Shown: one piece after another, positions 8,028 through 16,662 of the stretch
Position numbering within the stretch: the stretch's first letter is position 1
How the letters are laid out: every line of letters starts with the position of its first letter
NCBI GenBank assembly: GCA_011524905.1
Contig: WTJI01000007.1
Span: 62,001-126,000, forward strand
Direction of reading: 5' to 3'
DNA from: Flavobacteriales bacterium
GTDB lineage: Bacteria; Bacteroidota; Bacteroidia; Flavobacteriales; Flavobacteriaceae
DNA: 64,000 nt
Program-made: the position numbers and the translations under genes
The notes under the pieces: generated by a model
Seen by the model: the letters and a program-made list of their open reading frames with translations, nothing else
What the model was told of the DNA's origin: nothing
The model's database searches: none

Positions 8028-9453
8028 GAGCCATTTCTAAACCTAATTTTTTTCCTTCTGCTATCATCATTCTTTGTGCGGCTTCAAGTTCGTTGGGAAT
8101 CGTTCCATCGAGAATTGCTTCTTTAATGGCTTCTTTAATCGTTCCAATGGCACTTGAAGGACCGATCTGAAAATATTCCATAATCATTTCTCCTGTAACT
8201 GGGGGTTGAAAGTTTCTCACTTTATCCCTTTGTTCTACTGCGATAATTTTCTCCCTAACTATTTTAAAATTGTGGTGATAGCGAGCAAAACGTTTTGGGT
8301 TTTTTGTTGTGATATCAGCTTCACAAAGGCAGATCAAATCATCAATATGGTCTCCTGCATCAAAGATAAGGCGCCGAACCGCTGCATCAGTTACTATATC
8401 TTCAGCGATGACGATAGGACGAGAACTCATCATGACTAACTTTTGAACGTATTTCATTTTTTCGTTCAGTGGCATTTTGAGCCTTTTAAATAGTTTACTC
8501 ACCATTTTGGCACCCACAAATTCATGCCCGTGAAAGGTCCAACCGTTTTTTGGGTGTAATTTTTTGGTTGGGGCTTTTCCGATATCATGAAGTAAGGCAG
8601 CCCATCGTAGCCAGATATTATTTGTATGGGGGCAAATATTGTCAACGACTTCTAGGGTGTGGTAGAAATTGTCTTTATGACGGTGTCCATCAATTTCCTC
8701 AATCCCTTTTAAGGCGATCAGTTCGGGTAGTATAGTATGTAGTAATCCAGATTGTTCCAACAAAACAAATCCAATTGAAGGTTTTGGCGCGGCAAGGATT
8801 TTATGCAATTCCTCTACAATGCGCTCTTTTGAAATAATACCCATTCTATCCGTATGTTCCTTAATGGCATTAAAAGTATTTGGTGTTATCTTAAAATCTA
8901 ATTGGGTAGCAAAGCGAATGGCTCGGAGCATGCGCAGGGGGTCATCATTAAATGTAACGCCAGGGTCCAAGGGTGTTTTTAGGATTTTATTTTCCAAATC
9001 TCTGATCCCCTCAAATGGATCCAGTATCTTTCCATAATCGGACTTATTTAGACTAATCGCCAACGCATTGATGGTGAAATCTCTTCGGTTTTGATCATCT
9101 TCTAATGTGCCTAAACAGACTTTTGGATTTCTGCTTTCTGGACGATAAGATTCTTTTCGTGCCCCTACAAATTCGAGTGCTATATCACCCATTTGAATCA
9201 TGGCAGTTCCATAGGACTTAAAAACTTGGACCTTACTTGATTTGGGTAATTTTTCCCTTACAGCTTGTGCTAAAGTAATTCCATCTCCCACACAAACAAT
9301 ATCGATGTCTTTACCTTTAGCGCGATTTAAATATAAATCTCTAACAAATCCACCAATTACAAAACATGGATAGCCCAATGAATCAGCAGCTGCACTGATT
9401 TTTTTAAAATGGGGTTGGTCGAGTACTTTGCGTATGTTTTGAATTTCGAGCAT
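8020..9453 (-). CDS. cca: CCA tRNA nucleotidyltransferase with HD domain
   Basis: Adds or repairs the 3'-CCA of tRNAs without a nucleic acid template. The class II polymerase-beta fold shows at the N-terminus: GGFVRD (about residue 34), then the metal-binding KDIDIVC, and the RRDFTINALA motif. RAIRFA and the neck/body helices follow, and an HD phosphohydrolase domain (LRWAALLHDIGKAP) sits near residue 290. At 477 aa it is normal for Bacteroidota. Both tRNA genes in this window lack an encoded CCA, so an adding enzyme is required rather than merely a repair one. It overlaps ctaA and the Sua5 gene, so the four minus-strand genes 6514-10010 are probably one operon. Confidence 0.93.
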   Translation of the reverse strand: MLEIQNIRKVLDQPHFKKISAAADSLGYPCFVIGGFVRDLYLNRAKGKDIDIVCVGDGITLAQAVREKLPKSSKVQVFKSYGTAMIQMGDIALEFVGARKESYRPESRNPKVCLGTLEDDQNRRDFTINALAISLNKSDYGKILDPFEGIRDLENKILKTPLDPGVTFNDDPLRMLRAIRFATQLDFKITPNTFNAIKEHTDRMGIISKERIVEELHKILAAPKPSIGFVLLEQSGLLHTILPELIALKGIEEIDGHRHKDNFYHTLEVVDNICPHTNNIWLRWAALLHDIGKAPTKKLHPKNGWTFHGHEFVGAKMVSKLFKRLKMPLNEKMKYVQKLVMMSSRPIVIAEDIVTDAAVRRLIFDAGDHIDDLICLCEADITTKNPKRFARYHHNFKIVREKIIAVEQRDKVRNFQPPVTGEMIMEYFQIGPSSAIGTIKEAIKEAILDGTIPNELEAAQRMMIAEGKKLGLEMAHE

Positions 9454-10010
9454 TAACTTCGTATCACAGTAAGATCACCGCTCTTGTCGACCTTTACGAT
9501 GCGAGAAGGCTGTGTCATGTTTAGGTCTTTTTTCAAAGGTACGATATAGTCTACGCCCTCCAAAATAGAGTTTTCTATTTCTGAAAAACACTGGGGACTA
9601 GGATGCCCACTTGTATTAGCTGATGTAGCTATTATTGGTTTTCCAAAAGCCGTCAAAAGTGCTTGACAAAAATCGTCTTTTGGGATTCTGACCGCTAAAC
9701 TATCATCAGCAGCAATCATATTTTTTGCAATTCCTCGGGGTTTATCTAAAATGACTGTGGTCGGGCGTTCTTCCTCAAACAGTTTAAGGGCTGATAATGG
9801 TACTTCAGCAAAGAAATCGCGTACCATGTCAATATCTTTCATCAGACAGAGCAGCGCTTTTGAATAGATTCTGTTTTTTAATAAATAGACTGATGAAACT
9901 ACTTCTTGTGCGGTTGCATCGCCACCTAACCCCCAAATCGTATCTGTAGGGAAAAGAATTAAACCTTTTGCCTTTAAACATTCGACAGTATGGTGGACTG
10001 ATTGGTGCAT
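9453..10010 (-). CDS. L-threonylcarbamoyladenylate synthase (Sua5/YrdC/YciO family)
   Basis: Forms threonylcarbamoyl-AMP from threonine, bicarbonate and ATP for the t6A37 modification of ANN-decoding tRNAs. GLILFPTDTIWGLGGDAT is the family N-terminus, KNRIYSKALLCLM the K-x-R...K segment, and PIIATSANTSGHPSP the S-x-N nucleotide loop. I chose the ATG at 10010 (MHQSVHHTVE), which yields 185 aa, over an upstream in-frame ATG whose extra 18 residues would overlap the divergent promoter region. A TAnnTTTG box lies 9 nt before it. The gene shares one base with cca; both act on tRNA. Confidence 0.9.
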   Translation of the reverse strand: MHQSVHHTVECLKAKGLILFPTDTIWGLGGDATAQEVVSSVYLLKNRIYSKALLCLMKDIDMVRDFFAEVPLSALKLFEEERPTTVILDKPRGIAKNMIAADDSLAVRIPKDDFCQALLTAFGKPIIATSANTSGHPSPQCFSEIENSILEGVDYIVPLKKDLNMTQPSRIVKVDKSGDLTVIRS

Positions 10011-10019
10011 TTTTTTTGG

Positions 10020-10027
10020 CAAAAATA
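10020..10027 (-). promoter_or_regulatory. Predicted -7 box of the Sua5-cca-ctaA operon
   Basis: TATTTTTG on the minus strand, 9 nt before the ATG at 10010. It would drive the four overlapping minus-strand genes down to 6514. Confidence 0.45.
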
Positions 10028-10082
10028 CGTCAAAGCCAAACAAAAAGTACAGGATATATGACACACTTTTTTTCCTACAAAC

Positions 10083-10090
10083 TATATTTG
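10083..10090 (+). promoter_or_regulatory. Predicted -7 box, 6 nt from the glycosyltransferase start
   Basis: TATATTTG matches TAnnTTTG and is followed after TGTCCC by the ATG at 10097. The transcript would start at or next to the start codon. Confidence 0.5.
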
Positions 10091-10096
10091 TGTCCC

Positions 10097-10861
10097 ATGA
10101 CTATTTCATTTTTTCTAACAATAAGTGATCAGACGGACCTGCTGAAACATCAAATAGCATCGATTATACAGCAATCTCAAAGTACAGACGAGCTGTATAT
10201 TATTGATTCTTCGGGTGATGAAAAAAACTGTGATCGTGTTACCCAAATGCAAACCCAGGCGTCGTTTGTTATTGAGCACTTACAATTTAAGCCAACTGAC
10301 AGTTTTGCCAAACAACTCAATACCGCGATACACAGATCAAAGGGAGATTTTTTAATCCTCGTGAATGAACATGGTTTTTTACATCCCAAATTGATTCAGC
10401 ACCATCGACAATTTTCTAAAAGGGGTTTGTTCCTGCATGGAGTGGTCTCCAAAACAATTACATTACCGCCGCTCTCTTTTTCTGAAAATTTTCAATCCGT
10501 ATATAAAAAAGTGAGGGCATCAGGTAATGCTTTTTATTTTCCATTACGCAGTCATTTTTGCCGTCCAAAGTCGTTCTTTGCCAAAGAAAATGAGATCCAA
10601 AATATTTCTTTCTGGCGTGAAGATTTTAATTTGATTAATGGCTATGACGAAGATTTCCACTCACCAAGCTATACCCAGTTTGATTTTTTATCACGATTAA
10701 CACATTTGGGTGTTAAATCTAAATCACTGAAGGGAGCAGCTTTTTTCTATCAGCCCAATAAGTTTAGCAAAGGTGTTCCAGTCGCAGCAGATGAAAAACT
10801 TCTAGAAAAATCTTTGATGAAAAAGAGAATAGTGGCTTTGAATGGGGTAGAAAAAAACTGA
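10097..10861 (+). CDS. Family 2-like glycosyltransferase
   Basis: A GT-A fold transferase that probably moves a sugar from a nucleotide donor. The N-terminus MTISFFLTISDQTDLLKHQIASI with DELYIIDSSGDE and the acceptor-domain segment FWREDFNLINGYDEDF (the GxDE-like motif seen before the catalytic base in GT2 enzymes) support this. The usual DxD is not clear: KGDFLILVNEHGFLHP has N-E where D-x-D often lies. Substrate is unknown. The ATG at 10097 gives 254 aa; upstream in-frame codons would run back into the divergent Sua5 gene. Its stop abuts the stop of dapD with no base between. Confidence 0.8.
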   Translation: MTISFFLTISDQTDLLKHQIASIIQQSQSTDELYIIDSSGDEKNCDRVTQMQTQASFVIEHLQFKPTDSFAKQLNTAIHRSKGDFLILVNEHGFLHPKLIQHHRQFSKRGLFLHGVVSKTITLPPLSFSENFQSVYKKVRASGNAFYFPLRSHFCRPKSFFAKENEIQNISFWREDFNLINGYDEDFHSPSYTQFDFLSRLTHLGVKSKSLKGAAFFYQPNKFSKGVPVAADEKLLEKSLMKKRIVALNGVEKN

Positions 10862-11668
10862 TTACACCGCAACTTGGTGTTCTCTCAACGCATCATTTAG
10901 TGATGTTTTTTTATCCGTGCTTTCTTTTCTTTTTCCGATAATGAGTGCACAAGGGACTTGAAAGTCACCAGCAGGAAAGGATTTGGTGTAGCTTCCTGGA
11001 ATGACAACTGAACGTGCAGGTACTCTCTTTTGAAAATAAACAGCACTGTCCTTTGTGACATCTATGATTTTGGTAGAAGCGGTTAAAACAACATTGGCGC
11101 CAAGAACGGCTTCTTTTTCTATATGTACCCCCTCAACAACAATAGAACGTGAACCCAAAAAGGCATTGTCTTCCACAATAACGGGTGCTGCCTGAAGCGG
11201 TTCCAATACGCCACCGATTCCAACACCACCACTCAGATGAACATTTTTTCCTATTTGTGCGCAACTCCCTACGGTTGCCCAAGTGTCTACCATAGTCCCA
11301 GCATCAACATAGGCACCTATATTTACATAGCTGGGCATGAGAATGACCCCAGCCGAAATATACGCGCCATGGCGGGCAACGGCATGGGGTACAACGCGAA
11401 TATTACGTTGTGCATACTCTTTTTTTAGTGGAATTTTGTCGTGAAACTCAAGTGGGCCCGCTTCAAGTGTTTCCATTTTTTGAATAGGAAAATACAGTAC
11501 AACTGCTTTCTTTACCCATTCATTAACTTGCCAGCCAGACTCTGTGGGGCTCGCTACACGTAACTCCCCTCTATCGATCAGATCTATGATTTCTCTGATA
11601 CATTCCTGTGTTTCTTTCTGTTCTAGTAGGCTTCGATCTTCCCAAGCAGCCTCAATAAGTTCTTTCAT
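10862..11668 (-). CDS. dapD: 2,3,4,5-tetrahydropyridine-2,6-dicarboxylate N-succinyltransferase
   Basis: Succinyl-CoA dependent step of the diaminopimelate pathway for lysine and, where used, peptidoglycan. The protein has an N-terminal helical domain (residues 1-90) and a left-handed beta-helix of hexapeptide repeats, for example VVPHAVARHGAYISAGVILMPSYVNIGAYVDAGTMVDTWATVGSCAQIGKNVHLSGGVGIGGVLEP. The C-terminal extension with KSFPAGDFQVPCALIIGKR is typical. At 268 aa it is full length. It implies the succinylase variant of the pathway; lysA and dapB in this window supply other steps. Confidence 0.96.
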   Translation of the reverse strand: MKELIEAAWEDRSLLEQKETQECIREIIDLIDRGELRVASPTESGWQVNEWVKKAVVLYFPIQKMETLEAGPLEFHDKIPLKKEYAQRNIRVVPHAVARHGAYISAGVILMPSYVNIGAYVDAGTMVDTWATVGSCAQIGKNVHLSGGVGIGGVLEPLQAAPVIVEDNAFLGSRSIVVEGVHIEKEAVLGANVVLTASTKIIDVTKDSAVYFQKRVPARSVVIPGSYTKSFPAGDFQVPCALIIGKRKESTDKKTSLNDALREHQVAV

Positions 11669-11684
11669 TCCTCATATTTTTGTG

Positions 11685-11692
11685 CAAAAATA
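11685..11692 (-). promoter_or_regulatory. Predicted -7 promoter box of dapD
   Basis: TATTTTTG on the minus strand, 16 nt before the dapD ATG, in the divergent gap shared with yqgF. Confidence 0.45.
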
Positions 11693-11737
11693 GGGAATTC
11701 ACCAGAGCTGGACTGTTATATTTCAATGTCAAAAAAG

Positions 11738-11745
11738 TATCTTTG
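11738..11745 (+). promoter_or_regulatory. Predicted -7 box, 6 nt from the yqgF start
   Basis: TATCTTTG followed by TGACAA and the ATG at 11752. It should drive the yqgF-def-DUF5606-mazG operon from a nearly leaderless transcript. Confidence 0.5.
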
Positions 11746-11751
11746 TGACAA

Positions 11752-12183
11752 ATGGAGCAAGGAGTATATATAGCTTTTGATTATGGAGAAAAAAGAGTAG
11801 GGTTAGCGCATACGGATCCACTCCAATTGATTGCTTCAGCCCTTGATACCTTGAGTCCAGAACAAATAAACGATTATCTTCATCAATATCAGAAGGAAGA
11901 AAAAATATTGGGTTTTATTGTGGGCAAACCCTCCCAAAAAGACGGTACACCTGCAGCGGTTGAAAATAAGATACTATCATTTATACATCAATTAGAGGAA
12001 CAATTCCCCAAAATCCCAATTTTTAGGCAGGAAGAACGTTACACATCGAAAATGGCTGCTCAAGTTTTACATATCAGTGGTGGTTCAAAAAAATCTCGTC
12101 AAGACAAAGGCAAGCTCGATCGGATTAGCGCCACAATATTATTGCAGTCTTTTCTTGATGCTCAAAAAAATAAGTTTGTATGA
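11752..12183 (+). CDS. ruvX: Holliday junction resolvase-like protein YqgF/RuvX (pre-16S rRNA nuclease)
   Basis: RNase H-fold nuclease. E. coli YqgF is linked to 5' maturation of 16S rRNA, and the family is also called putative Holliday junction resolvase. The first acidic strand is YIAFDYGEKRVGLA (D near residue 10), then FIVGKPSQKDGT, and the last motif DKGKLDRISATILLQSFL with D-x-x-x-A-x-x-x-L. The length of 143 aa is typical. It opens an operon with def, with a four-base ATGA overlap; pairing rRNA processing with peptide deformylase is common in Bacteroidota. Confidence 0.93.
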   Translation: MEQGVYIAFDYGEKRVGLAHTDPLQLIASALDTLSPEQINDYLHQYQKEEKILGFIVGKPSQKDGTPAAVENKILSFIHQLEEQFPKIPIFRQEERYTSKMAAQVLHISGGSKKSRQDKGKLDRISATILLQSFLDAQKNKFV

Positions 12184-12767
12184 TTTTACCCATTGTGGCC
12201 TACGGAGCCCAGGTTTTAAAAAAGAAAGCCAGCGAAGTGGATTTAAAAAATCCACAGTTACCCATATTGATCGAAAACATGTGGGAAACGATGTACGCAG
12301 CCAGTGGAGTAGGTTTGGCAGCGCCCCAAGTTGGCTATTCCATGCGTTTATTTATTGTTGATGCTTCTCCGTTTGCAGATGATGACACGCTGAGTGAGAT
12401 GGAGCAAAAACAATTGCGCACTTTCAAGAAAACATTTATTAACCCTGTTATTGAAAAAGAAACAGGAACTTCTTGGGTTTTTAATGAGGGTTGTCTCAGC
12501 ATTCCTAATATCCGTGAAGATGTACATCGATTAGATACCATATCTATTACATATACTGATGAAAAAGGAGCCACACACAAAGAAACATACTCTGGTTTAG
12601 CAGCTCGTGTTATTCAGCACGAACATGACCACATCAACGGAGTACTTTTTACAGATCGATTATCTGCTCTGAAAAAGCGTCTTCTCAAAGGGAAACTAAC
12701 CCAAATAGCTAAAGGGAAAGTAGATGCAGATTATGTAATGCGTTTTCCGAATGACTTAAAACTATAA
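12180..12767 (+). CDS. def: Peptide deformylase
   Basis: Metalloenzyme that removes the formyl group from the N-terminal methionine of new proteins. All three family motifs are present: GVGLAAPQVG (motif 1, about residue 43), EGCLSIP (motif 2, metal-binding Cys) and QHEHDHINGVLF (motif 3, HExDH with two metal histidines). At 195 aa it matches Bacteroidota homologues. It overlaps yqgF by four bases and is followed two bases later by the DUF5606 gene. Confidence 0.97.
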   Translation: MILPIVAYGAQVLKKKASEVDLKNPQLPILIENMWETMYAASGVGLAAPQVGYSMRLFIVDASPFADDDTLSEMEQKQLRTFKKTFINPVIEKETGTSWVFNEGCLSIPNIREDVHRLDTISITYTDEKGATHKETYSGLAARVIQHEHDHINGVLFTDRLSALKKRLLKGKLTQIAKGKVDADYVMRFPNDLKL

Positions 12768-12769
12768 CT

Positions 12770-13189
12770 ATGGAAAAAATCATCGCAGTAGCAGGACGAC
12801 CTGGACTTTATGAAATTCAGACCCAAACTCGAGTAGGTGTTATTGCCAACAGTTTGATTGACGGCAAAAGAATTGTGACTCAACCTTCAGATCAGGTTAG
12901 TGTCCTTTCCGATATACAAATTTATTCCTATTCGGGGGAAGTTCCTTTGCCTGAGGTGATGTTAAAAATGCAAGAAAAAGAAGCGAACGGACTGACAGTC
13001 GTTAAGCCCAAAGCTGGATCTAGTGCACTTCAATCATTTTTTGAACAAGTACTTCCTGATTATGATACAGCGCGGGTTTATTCGAGCGATATCAAAAAAA
13101 TATTACAGTGGTATTTACTGTTGCAACAGTCTAATAGGCTGCCTGTTAAATCAGAAAAAGTCAATAAATCTGGAATCAGTGACCAATAG
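12770..13189 (+). CDS. DUF5606 domain-containing protein
   Basis: Small conserved Bacteroidota protein of unknown function. MEKIIAVAGRPGLYEIQTQTRVGVIANSLIDGKRI and YSYSGEVPLPEVMLKM are the characteristic DUF5606 N-terminal part, a beta-rich domain of about 50 residues. The second half, from FEQVLPDYDTARVYSSDIKKILQWYLLL, looks helical. There is no signal peptide, so it is likely cytosolic. Tight spacing in the yqgF-def-mazG operon suggests a translation or nucleotide housekeeping role, which is only an inference from context. Confidence 0.85.
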   Translation: MEKIIAVAGRPGLYEIQTQTRVGVIANSLIDGKRIVTQPSDQVSVLSDIQIYSYSGEVPLPEVMLKMQEKEANGLTVVKPKAGSSALQSFFEQVLPDYDTARVYSSDIKKILQWYLLLQQSNRLPVKSEKVNKSGISDQ

Positions 13190-13958
13190 AAAAGAACAGC
13201 TTCAGGCATTCGAACGCCTATTGGATATTATGGAGGATTTGAGAGCAAAATGCCCATGGGATCGCAAGCAAACCTTTGAAACACTTCGTCCGCTGACAAT
13301 AGAAGAAACATATGAATTAGGGGATGCTATTTTGGATCAAGACCTTAATGAAATCAAAAATGAGCTGGGTGATCTTCTTCTTCATATTGTATTTTATGCC
13401 AAGCTAGGTGCAGAGAAAAATGTATTTGACATTGGGGATGTGGCACAACAAATTGCCGAAAAGTTGATTTTTCGCCATCCACACATTTATGGTGATACAG
13501 TTGCTGAAGATGAAGAGACCGTAAAGAAAAACTGGGAAGCTTTGAAACTCAAAGAAGGAAAAAAAAGTATTTTTTCTGGTGTTCCCAAAGGCTTGCCTGC
13601 TATGGTAAAAGCGCAAAGAATCCAGCACAAAGCTGCGGGAGTCGGCTTTGATTGGAAAGAGACAGCAGATGTATGGCACAAAGTCCAAGAGGAGTTGAAT
13701 GAATTCTATCTCGAATCCTCCAAAAATAATCAAGAGGCTATGGAAGCCGAATTTGGAGACATACTTTTTGCACTACTTAATTTTGCTCGCTTCAAGCACA
13801 TTGATGCAGATTCAGCTTTAGAGCGCACCAATAAAAAGTTTATAAAACGCTTTCAGTTCATTGAAGCAGCTGCCGAAAAAAATGGGAAAAGTGTGGCAGA
13901 AATGACCCTAGATGAAATGGAATCACTTTGGCAAAAGAGCAAAAAATCTAATCCGTAG
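13179..13958 (+). CDS. mazG: Nucleoside triphosphate pyrophosphohydrolase MazG
   Basis: Hydrolyses (d)NTPs to NMP and pyrophosphate; in E. coli it can lower ppGpp and clean aberrant nucleotides. Two MazG domains are visible: CPWDRKQTFETLRPLTIEETYELGDAI with ELGDLLLHIVFYA (EExxE...ExxD metal sites), and a second, KVQEELNEF...EFGDILFALLNFARF. Family members begin about ten residues before the LL-IM-LR-CPWD block, so I chose the GTG at 13179 (protein of 259 aa), which overlaps the DUF5606 gene by 11 bases. Its end overlaps the convergent DUF349 gene by 11 bases. Confidence 0.92.
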   Translation: MTNRKEQLQAFERLLDIMEDLRAKCPWDRKQTFETLRPLTIEETYELGDAILDQDLNEIKNELGDLLLHIVFYAKLGAEKNVFDIGDVAQQIAEKLIFRHPHIYGDTVAEDEETVKKNWEALKLKEGKKSIFSGVPKGLPAMVKAQRIQHKAAGVGFDWKETADVWHKVQEELNEFYLESSKNNQEAMEAEFGDILFALLNFARFKHIDADSALERTNKKFIKRFQFIEAAAEKNGKSVAEMTLDEMESLWQKSKKSNP

Positions 13959-15846
13959 TTGGTTTTTCCTCACCAATGCCTTCAGAAGATTCCTCTTGTT
14001 TCTTTTTAAATTCCCGAATATCAGCACGTAATAAAGAAAGCTGTTCTTGATAATTTTGAGCTTTTGTATTGAGCGTATCAATCTTTGACTTAACATCTTT
14101 AACCAATGGATTGGTGTCGCTTGAATCGCTAAAAAATTGTAAGTTATTTTCCAATTGATTGATTTCTGTTAATATACTTTCATACTTGCCTTTAATATCC
14201 ATCAGAGTCTCATTTAGGCTAGTATGATTGTCGGCAAAGCAACGACGCTTAAAATCAAAGAGTATTTTTTCTTTTGTTTGTGCATCGCCTTTCACTGCCT
14301 TTATTTTTTTATCAATACTTTTTTGAAAAGCGGTATTCAGAGATTGTAGTGCTTGTGGATTGATTTCTGGTAGTTTGCCCCAAGCTTCCCAAGATGTATT
14401 TAAAAAATCGACTAGTGCATCTGAATCTCCTTCATTTTTTACGGCTTCGAATTCACTAATGAATTGCTGGCGGGATTCATAAATGGGCTTTTCTGATTCA
14501 CTGAGTTTTTGATACCCCGATTTAAGTCTGTCAAAGTATAGATTACATTGATTATGAAATTCCTCGCGCATTTTGACAATTAGCTTACGTGGGATGGGAC
14601 CTAAATTTTTCCATTCTTTTTGAATGTTTTTCATCCTATTGGATTGTGCCCGCCAGTTGTCTGACTCTAGAATTTCATTTACTTCTTCGAGAAGTTTTTT
14701 TGCATTTTGAATATGTTCCCGCTGTACGCTTTTTAATTCTCTATAATAATCGTTTTTCTTTTGATTAAATGCCTTACTCAAATCTCGAAAAGTTGCCCAG
14801 GTTCTCTTACTATCCTGCTTTGGTACGGGACCAACTTGTTTAAACTCTTCTCTAAGACTGTACAGATTTTGTATGGCTTTTTGCCATTGGTTATGGCTTG
14901 CATATTCTCCGTCTTTTAGAGCAAGCATTTTTTGAAGTAAGCCTTCTTTGGTTTCAAGATTTTGTTGTTGTATGCTTTCAAAGTTTTTTTGGTAATCTTG
15001 TTTTCTCTTATGAATGGCTGCAGTAGCTTCTTGAAAACGTTGCCATAATTCTTCTCTATGCTCTTTGGCGACTGGGCCTAGGTCTTCTTTCCATTGTCTA
15101 TGGAGACGATCTAAATCCCTACCAGCTCTAACAATATCTGCTTGATCAGCAAGTGATTCTGCTTTTTCTATGATTTTTAGCTTCTCTTTGTAATTGTGCT
15201 CATAATCTTTGGCACGAAGCTCTCGATTTAAGTGGACAAAGTCATAAAAACGTTCGACATGGTGTTTGTAGGTTTGCCATAGATTGTTATTGATGTTGCG
15301 GGGAGCAGGTCCAGTTTTATACCAGCTATCTTGCAAGTTCTTAAAGCTCGTGTAAAGGGAATTCAGATTTTCATCTTTCCCTATGAGTTCTTTAATTTCT
15401 TCAATTATTTGTTCTTTTCTCTCCTGGTTGACTTTTTGATTTTGTTCTACTGCCTGATAATGTTTTCTTTTTTGTTGTCTAAATGAACGTGTAAGTTGGT
15501 CATACTTTTCTTTAACGGCGGGGCGAAAGAAGAAGTCTATAGGATTGCCACCTTCTTCCAAAAAGACTTTCTTTTTTTCCTGTAGCTCAACGGTATAGTT
15601 TTGCTCAAACTGATCCATGATTTTTTGAATATCATTTCGTTGTTCAAACCATGAGTCTGATTGCGTAGCTTTTTGGAACAGCGCAACTAAATCTTCTAAC
15701 GAAGCGTTAGTCATATCCTCAATAACTATAGGCTCTTCCACAGGGTTTTCCTGTGCTTTGGTTTCGTTATCTGAAGTTTGCTCTTCTTTATCAGCACCCG
15801 TCGGAGAATTATCCTGTAATTCGGGATCATTCATTGTATTTTCCAT
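13948..15846 (-). CDS. DUF349 domain-containing protein, multi-repeat
   Basis: A 632-aa, highly charged, mainly helical protein. After an acidic, low-complexity first 40 residues there are about five DUF349 repeats, each with a W-x-x-x-G-P-x-P-like core: WYKTGPAPRN, WKEDLGPVAK, EFKQVGPVPK, WKNLGPIPRK and a weaker WEAWGKLPE. Repeats are separated by long helices likely to form coiled coils, and the C-terminus (NQLENNLQFF...REFKKKQEE) is another coiled coil. The function is not established; no signal peptide, so probably cytoplasmic. A second ATG four codons downstream is equally possible. It is followed 54 bases downstream on the other side by aroE, which reads the same way but upstream of it. 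Confidence 0.85.
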   Translation of the reverse strand: MENTMNDPELQDNSPTGADKEEQTSDNETKAQENPVEEPIVIEDMTNASLEDLVALFQKATQSDSWFEQRNDIQKIMDQFEQNYTVELQEKKKVFLEEGGNPIDFFFRPAVKEKYDQLTRSFRQQKRKHYQAVEQNQKVNQERKEQIIEEIKELIGKDENLNSLYTSFKNLQDSWYKTGPAPRNINNNLWQTYKHHVERFYDFVHLNRELRAKDYEHNYKEKLKIIEKAESLADQADIVRAGRDLDRLHRQWKEDLGPVAKEHREELWQRFQEATAAIHKRKQDYQKNFESIQQQNLETKEGLLQKMLALKDGEYASHNQWQKAIQNLYSLREEFKQVGPVPKQDSKRTWATFRDLSKAFNQKKNDYYRELKSVQREHIQNAKKLLEEVNEILESDNWRAQSNRMKNIQKEWKNLGPIPRKLIVKMREEFHNQCNLYFDRLKSGYQKLSESEKPIYESRQQFISEFEAVKNEGDSDALVDFLNTSWEAWGKLPEINPQALQSLNTAFQKSIDKKIKAVKGDAQTKEKILFDFKRRCFADNHTSLNETLMDIKGKYESILTEINQLENNLQFFSDSSDTNPLVKDVKSKIDTLNTKAQNYQEQLSLLRADIREFKKKQEESSEGIGEEKPTTD

Positions 15847-15900
15847 ATCCTAACGATATCAATGATTATCAGTTTGCCTTCGAAAAGTACGAAAAAAAAA

Positions 15901-16662
15901 CTACTGGTTTGAATTCCATATTGACCAAGACTTTTCTGCCTGATGGATCAACATCGAATGGCCATTTTGGATGCGCGCCCCTTGCTGGGATCCTCTTTGT
16001 AGGAATAATGTTTTTTCTGGATTATAAATCAGGTCAAATAGAATATGCTTGTCACCAATCATATGATAAGGAATGTTGGGTTTTTCATAGACATTGGGAT
16101 AAGTGCCGAGGGGCGAACAATTCACAATAAGTTGGTGATCAGCCACGGTTTGAGGGTCTAATTGCTCATAGGATAAACGATCCGTACCAGCACTACGCGA
16201 AACAAATTGGATAGCAACATCATTTTTTTTTAATACATAAGCTACAGCCTTGGAGGCACCACCTGTACCTAGTATGAGCGCCTTTTGTGGCAGTATGTCT
16301 GTCACTTCTTTTAACGCGGTTTCAAAACCATACACATCTGTATTGTGTCCTACAGGGTTTCTGTCTGCATCAAATGCAACTGTATTTACGGCCCCAACAG
16401 CGGCAGCATCACCTTCTAATCTGTCTAAATAAGGCAGTATGGCTTGTTTGTATGGAATCGTTACATTAAGCCCTTGGATGGTCGTATCTTGAAGGAGGCT
16501 AACAACCTTTTCAATCGTATCCAAGTCAAAATTTTCGTATTGACAATCAAGCGTTTTTTCACGCTTAAATTTTTCGGTAAAGTACCCCCTCGAAAAGGAG
16601 TAGTCTATGTCTTTTCCAAGTAATCCGAAGCGATTAATTGTATTTTGTTTGTGTTTTTCCAT
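15901..16662 (-). CDS. aroE: Shikimate dehydrogenase
   Basis: NADPH-dependent reduction of 3-dehydroshikimate in aromatic amino acid synthesis. FGLLGKDIDYSFSRGYF is the substrate site (the usual SxS is S-x-S-R here), LNVTIPYKQ carries the catalytic Lys, AVGAVNTV and GHNTDVYGF bind substrate, and LILGTGGASKAVAYVL is the Rossmann nucleotide loop. VNCSPLGTYP and the final LIHQAEKSW complete the family pattern. At 253 aa it is normal. It overlaps the upstream DUF368 gene by 29 bases, so it probably ends an operon with the two DUF368 genes. Confidence 0.94.
   Translation of the reverse strand: MEKHKQNTINRFGLLGKDIDYSFSRGYFTEKFKREKTLDCQYENFDLDTIEKVVSLLQDTTIQGLNVTIPYKQAILPYLDRLEGDAAAVGAVNTVAFDADRNPVGHNTDVYGFETALKEVTDILPQKALILGTGGASKAVAYVLKKNDVAIQFVSRSAGTDRLSYEQLDPQTVADHQLIVNCSPLGTYPNVYEKPNIPYHMIGDKHILFDLIYNPEKTLFLQRGSQQGARIQNGHSMLIHQAEKSWSIWNSNQ

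Noticed and set aside
13023-13178. N-terminal extension of mazG to an ATG at 13023
   Set aside because: The added 52 residues overlap the DUF5606 gene in another frame and do not fit MazG, which starts near the GTG at 13179.
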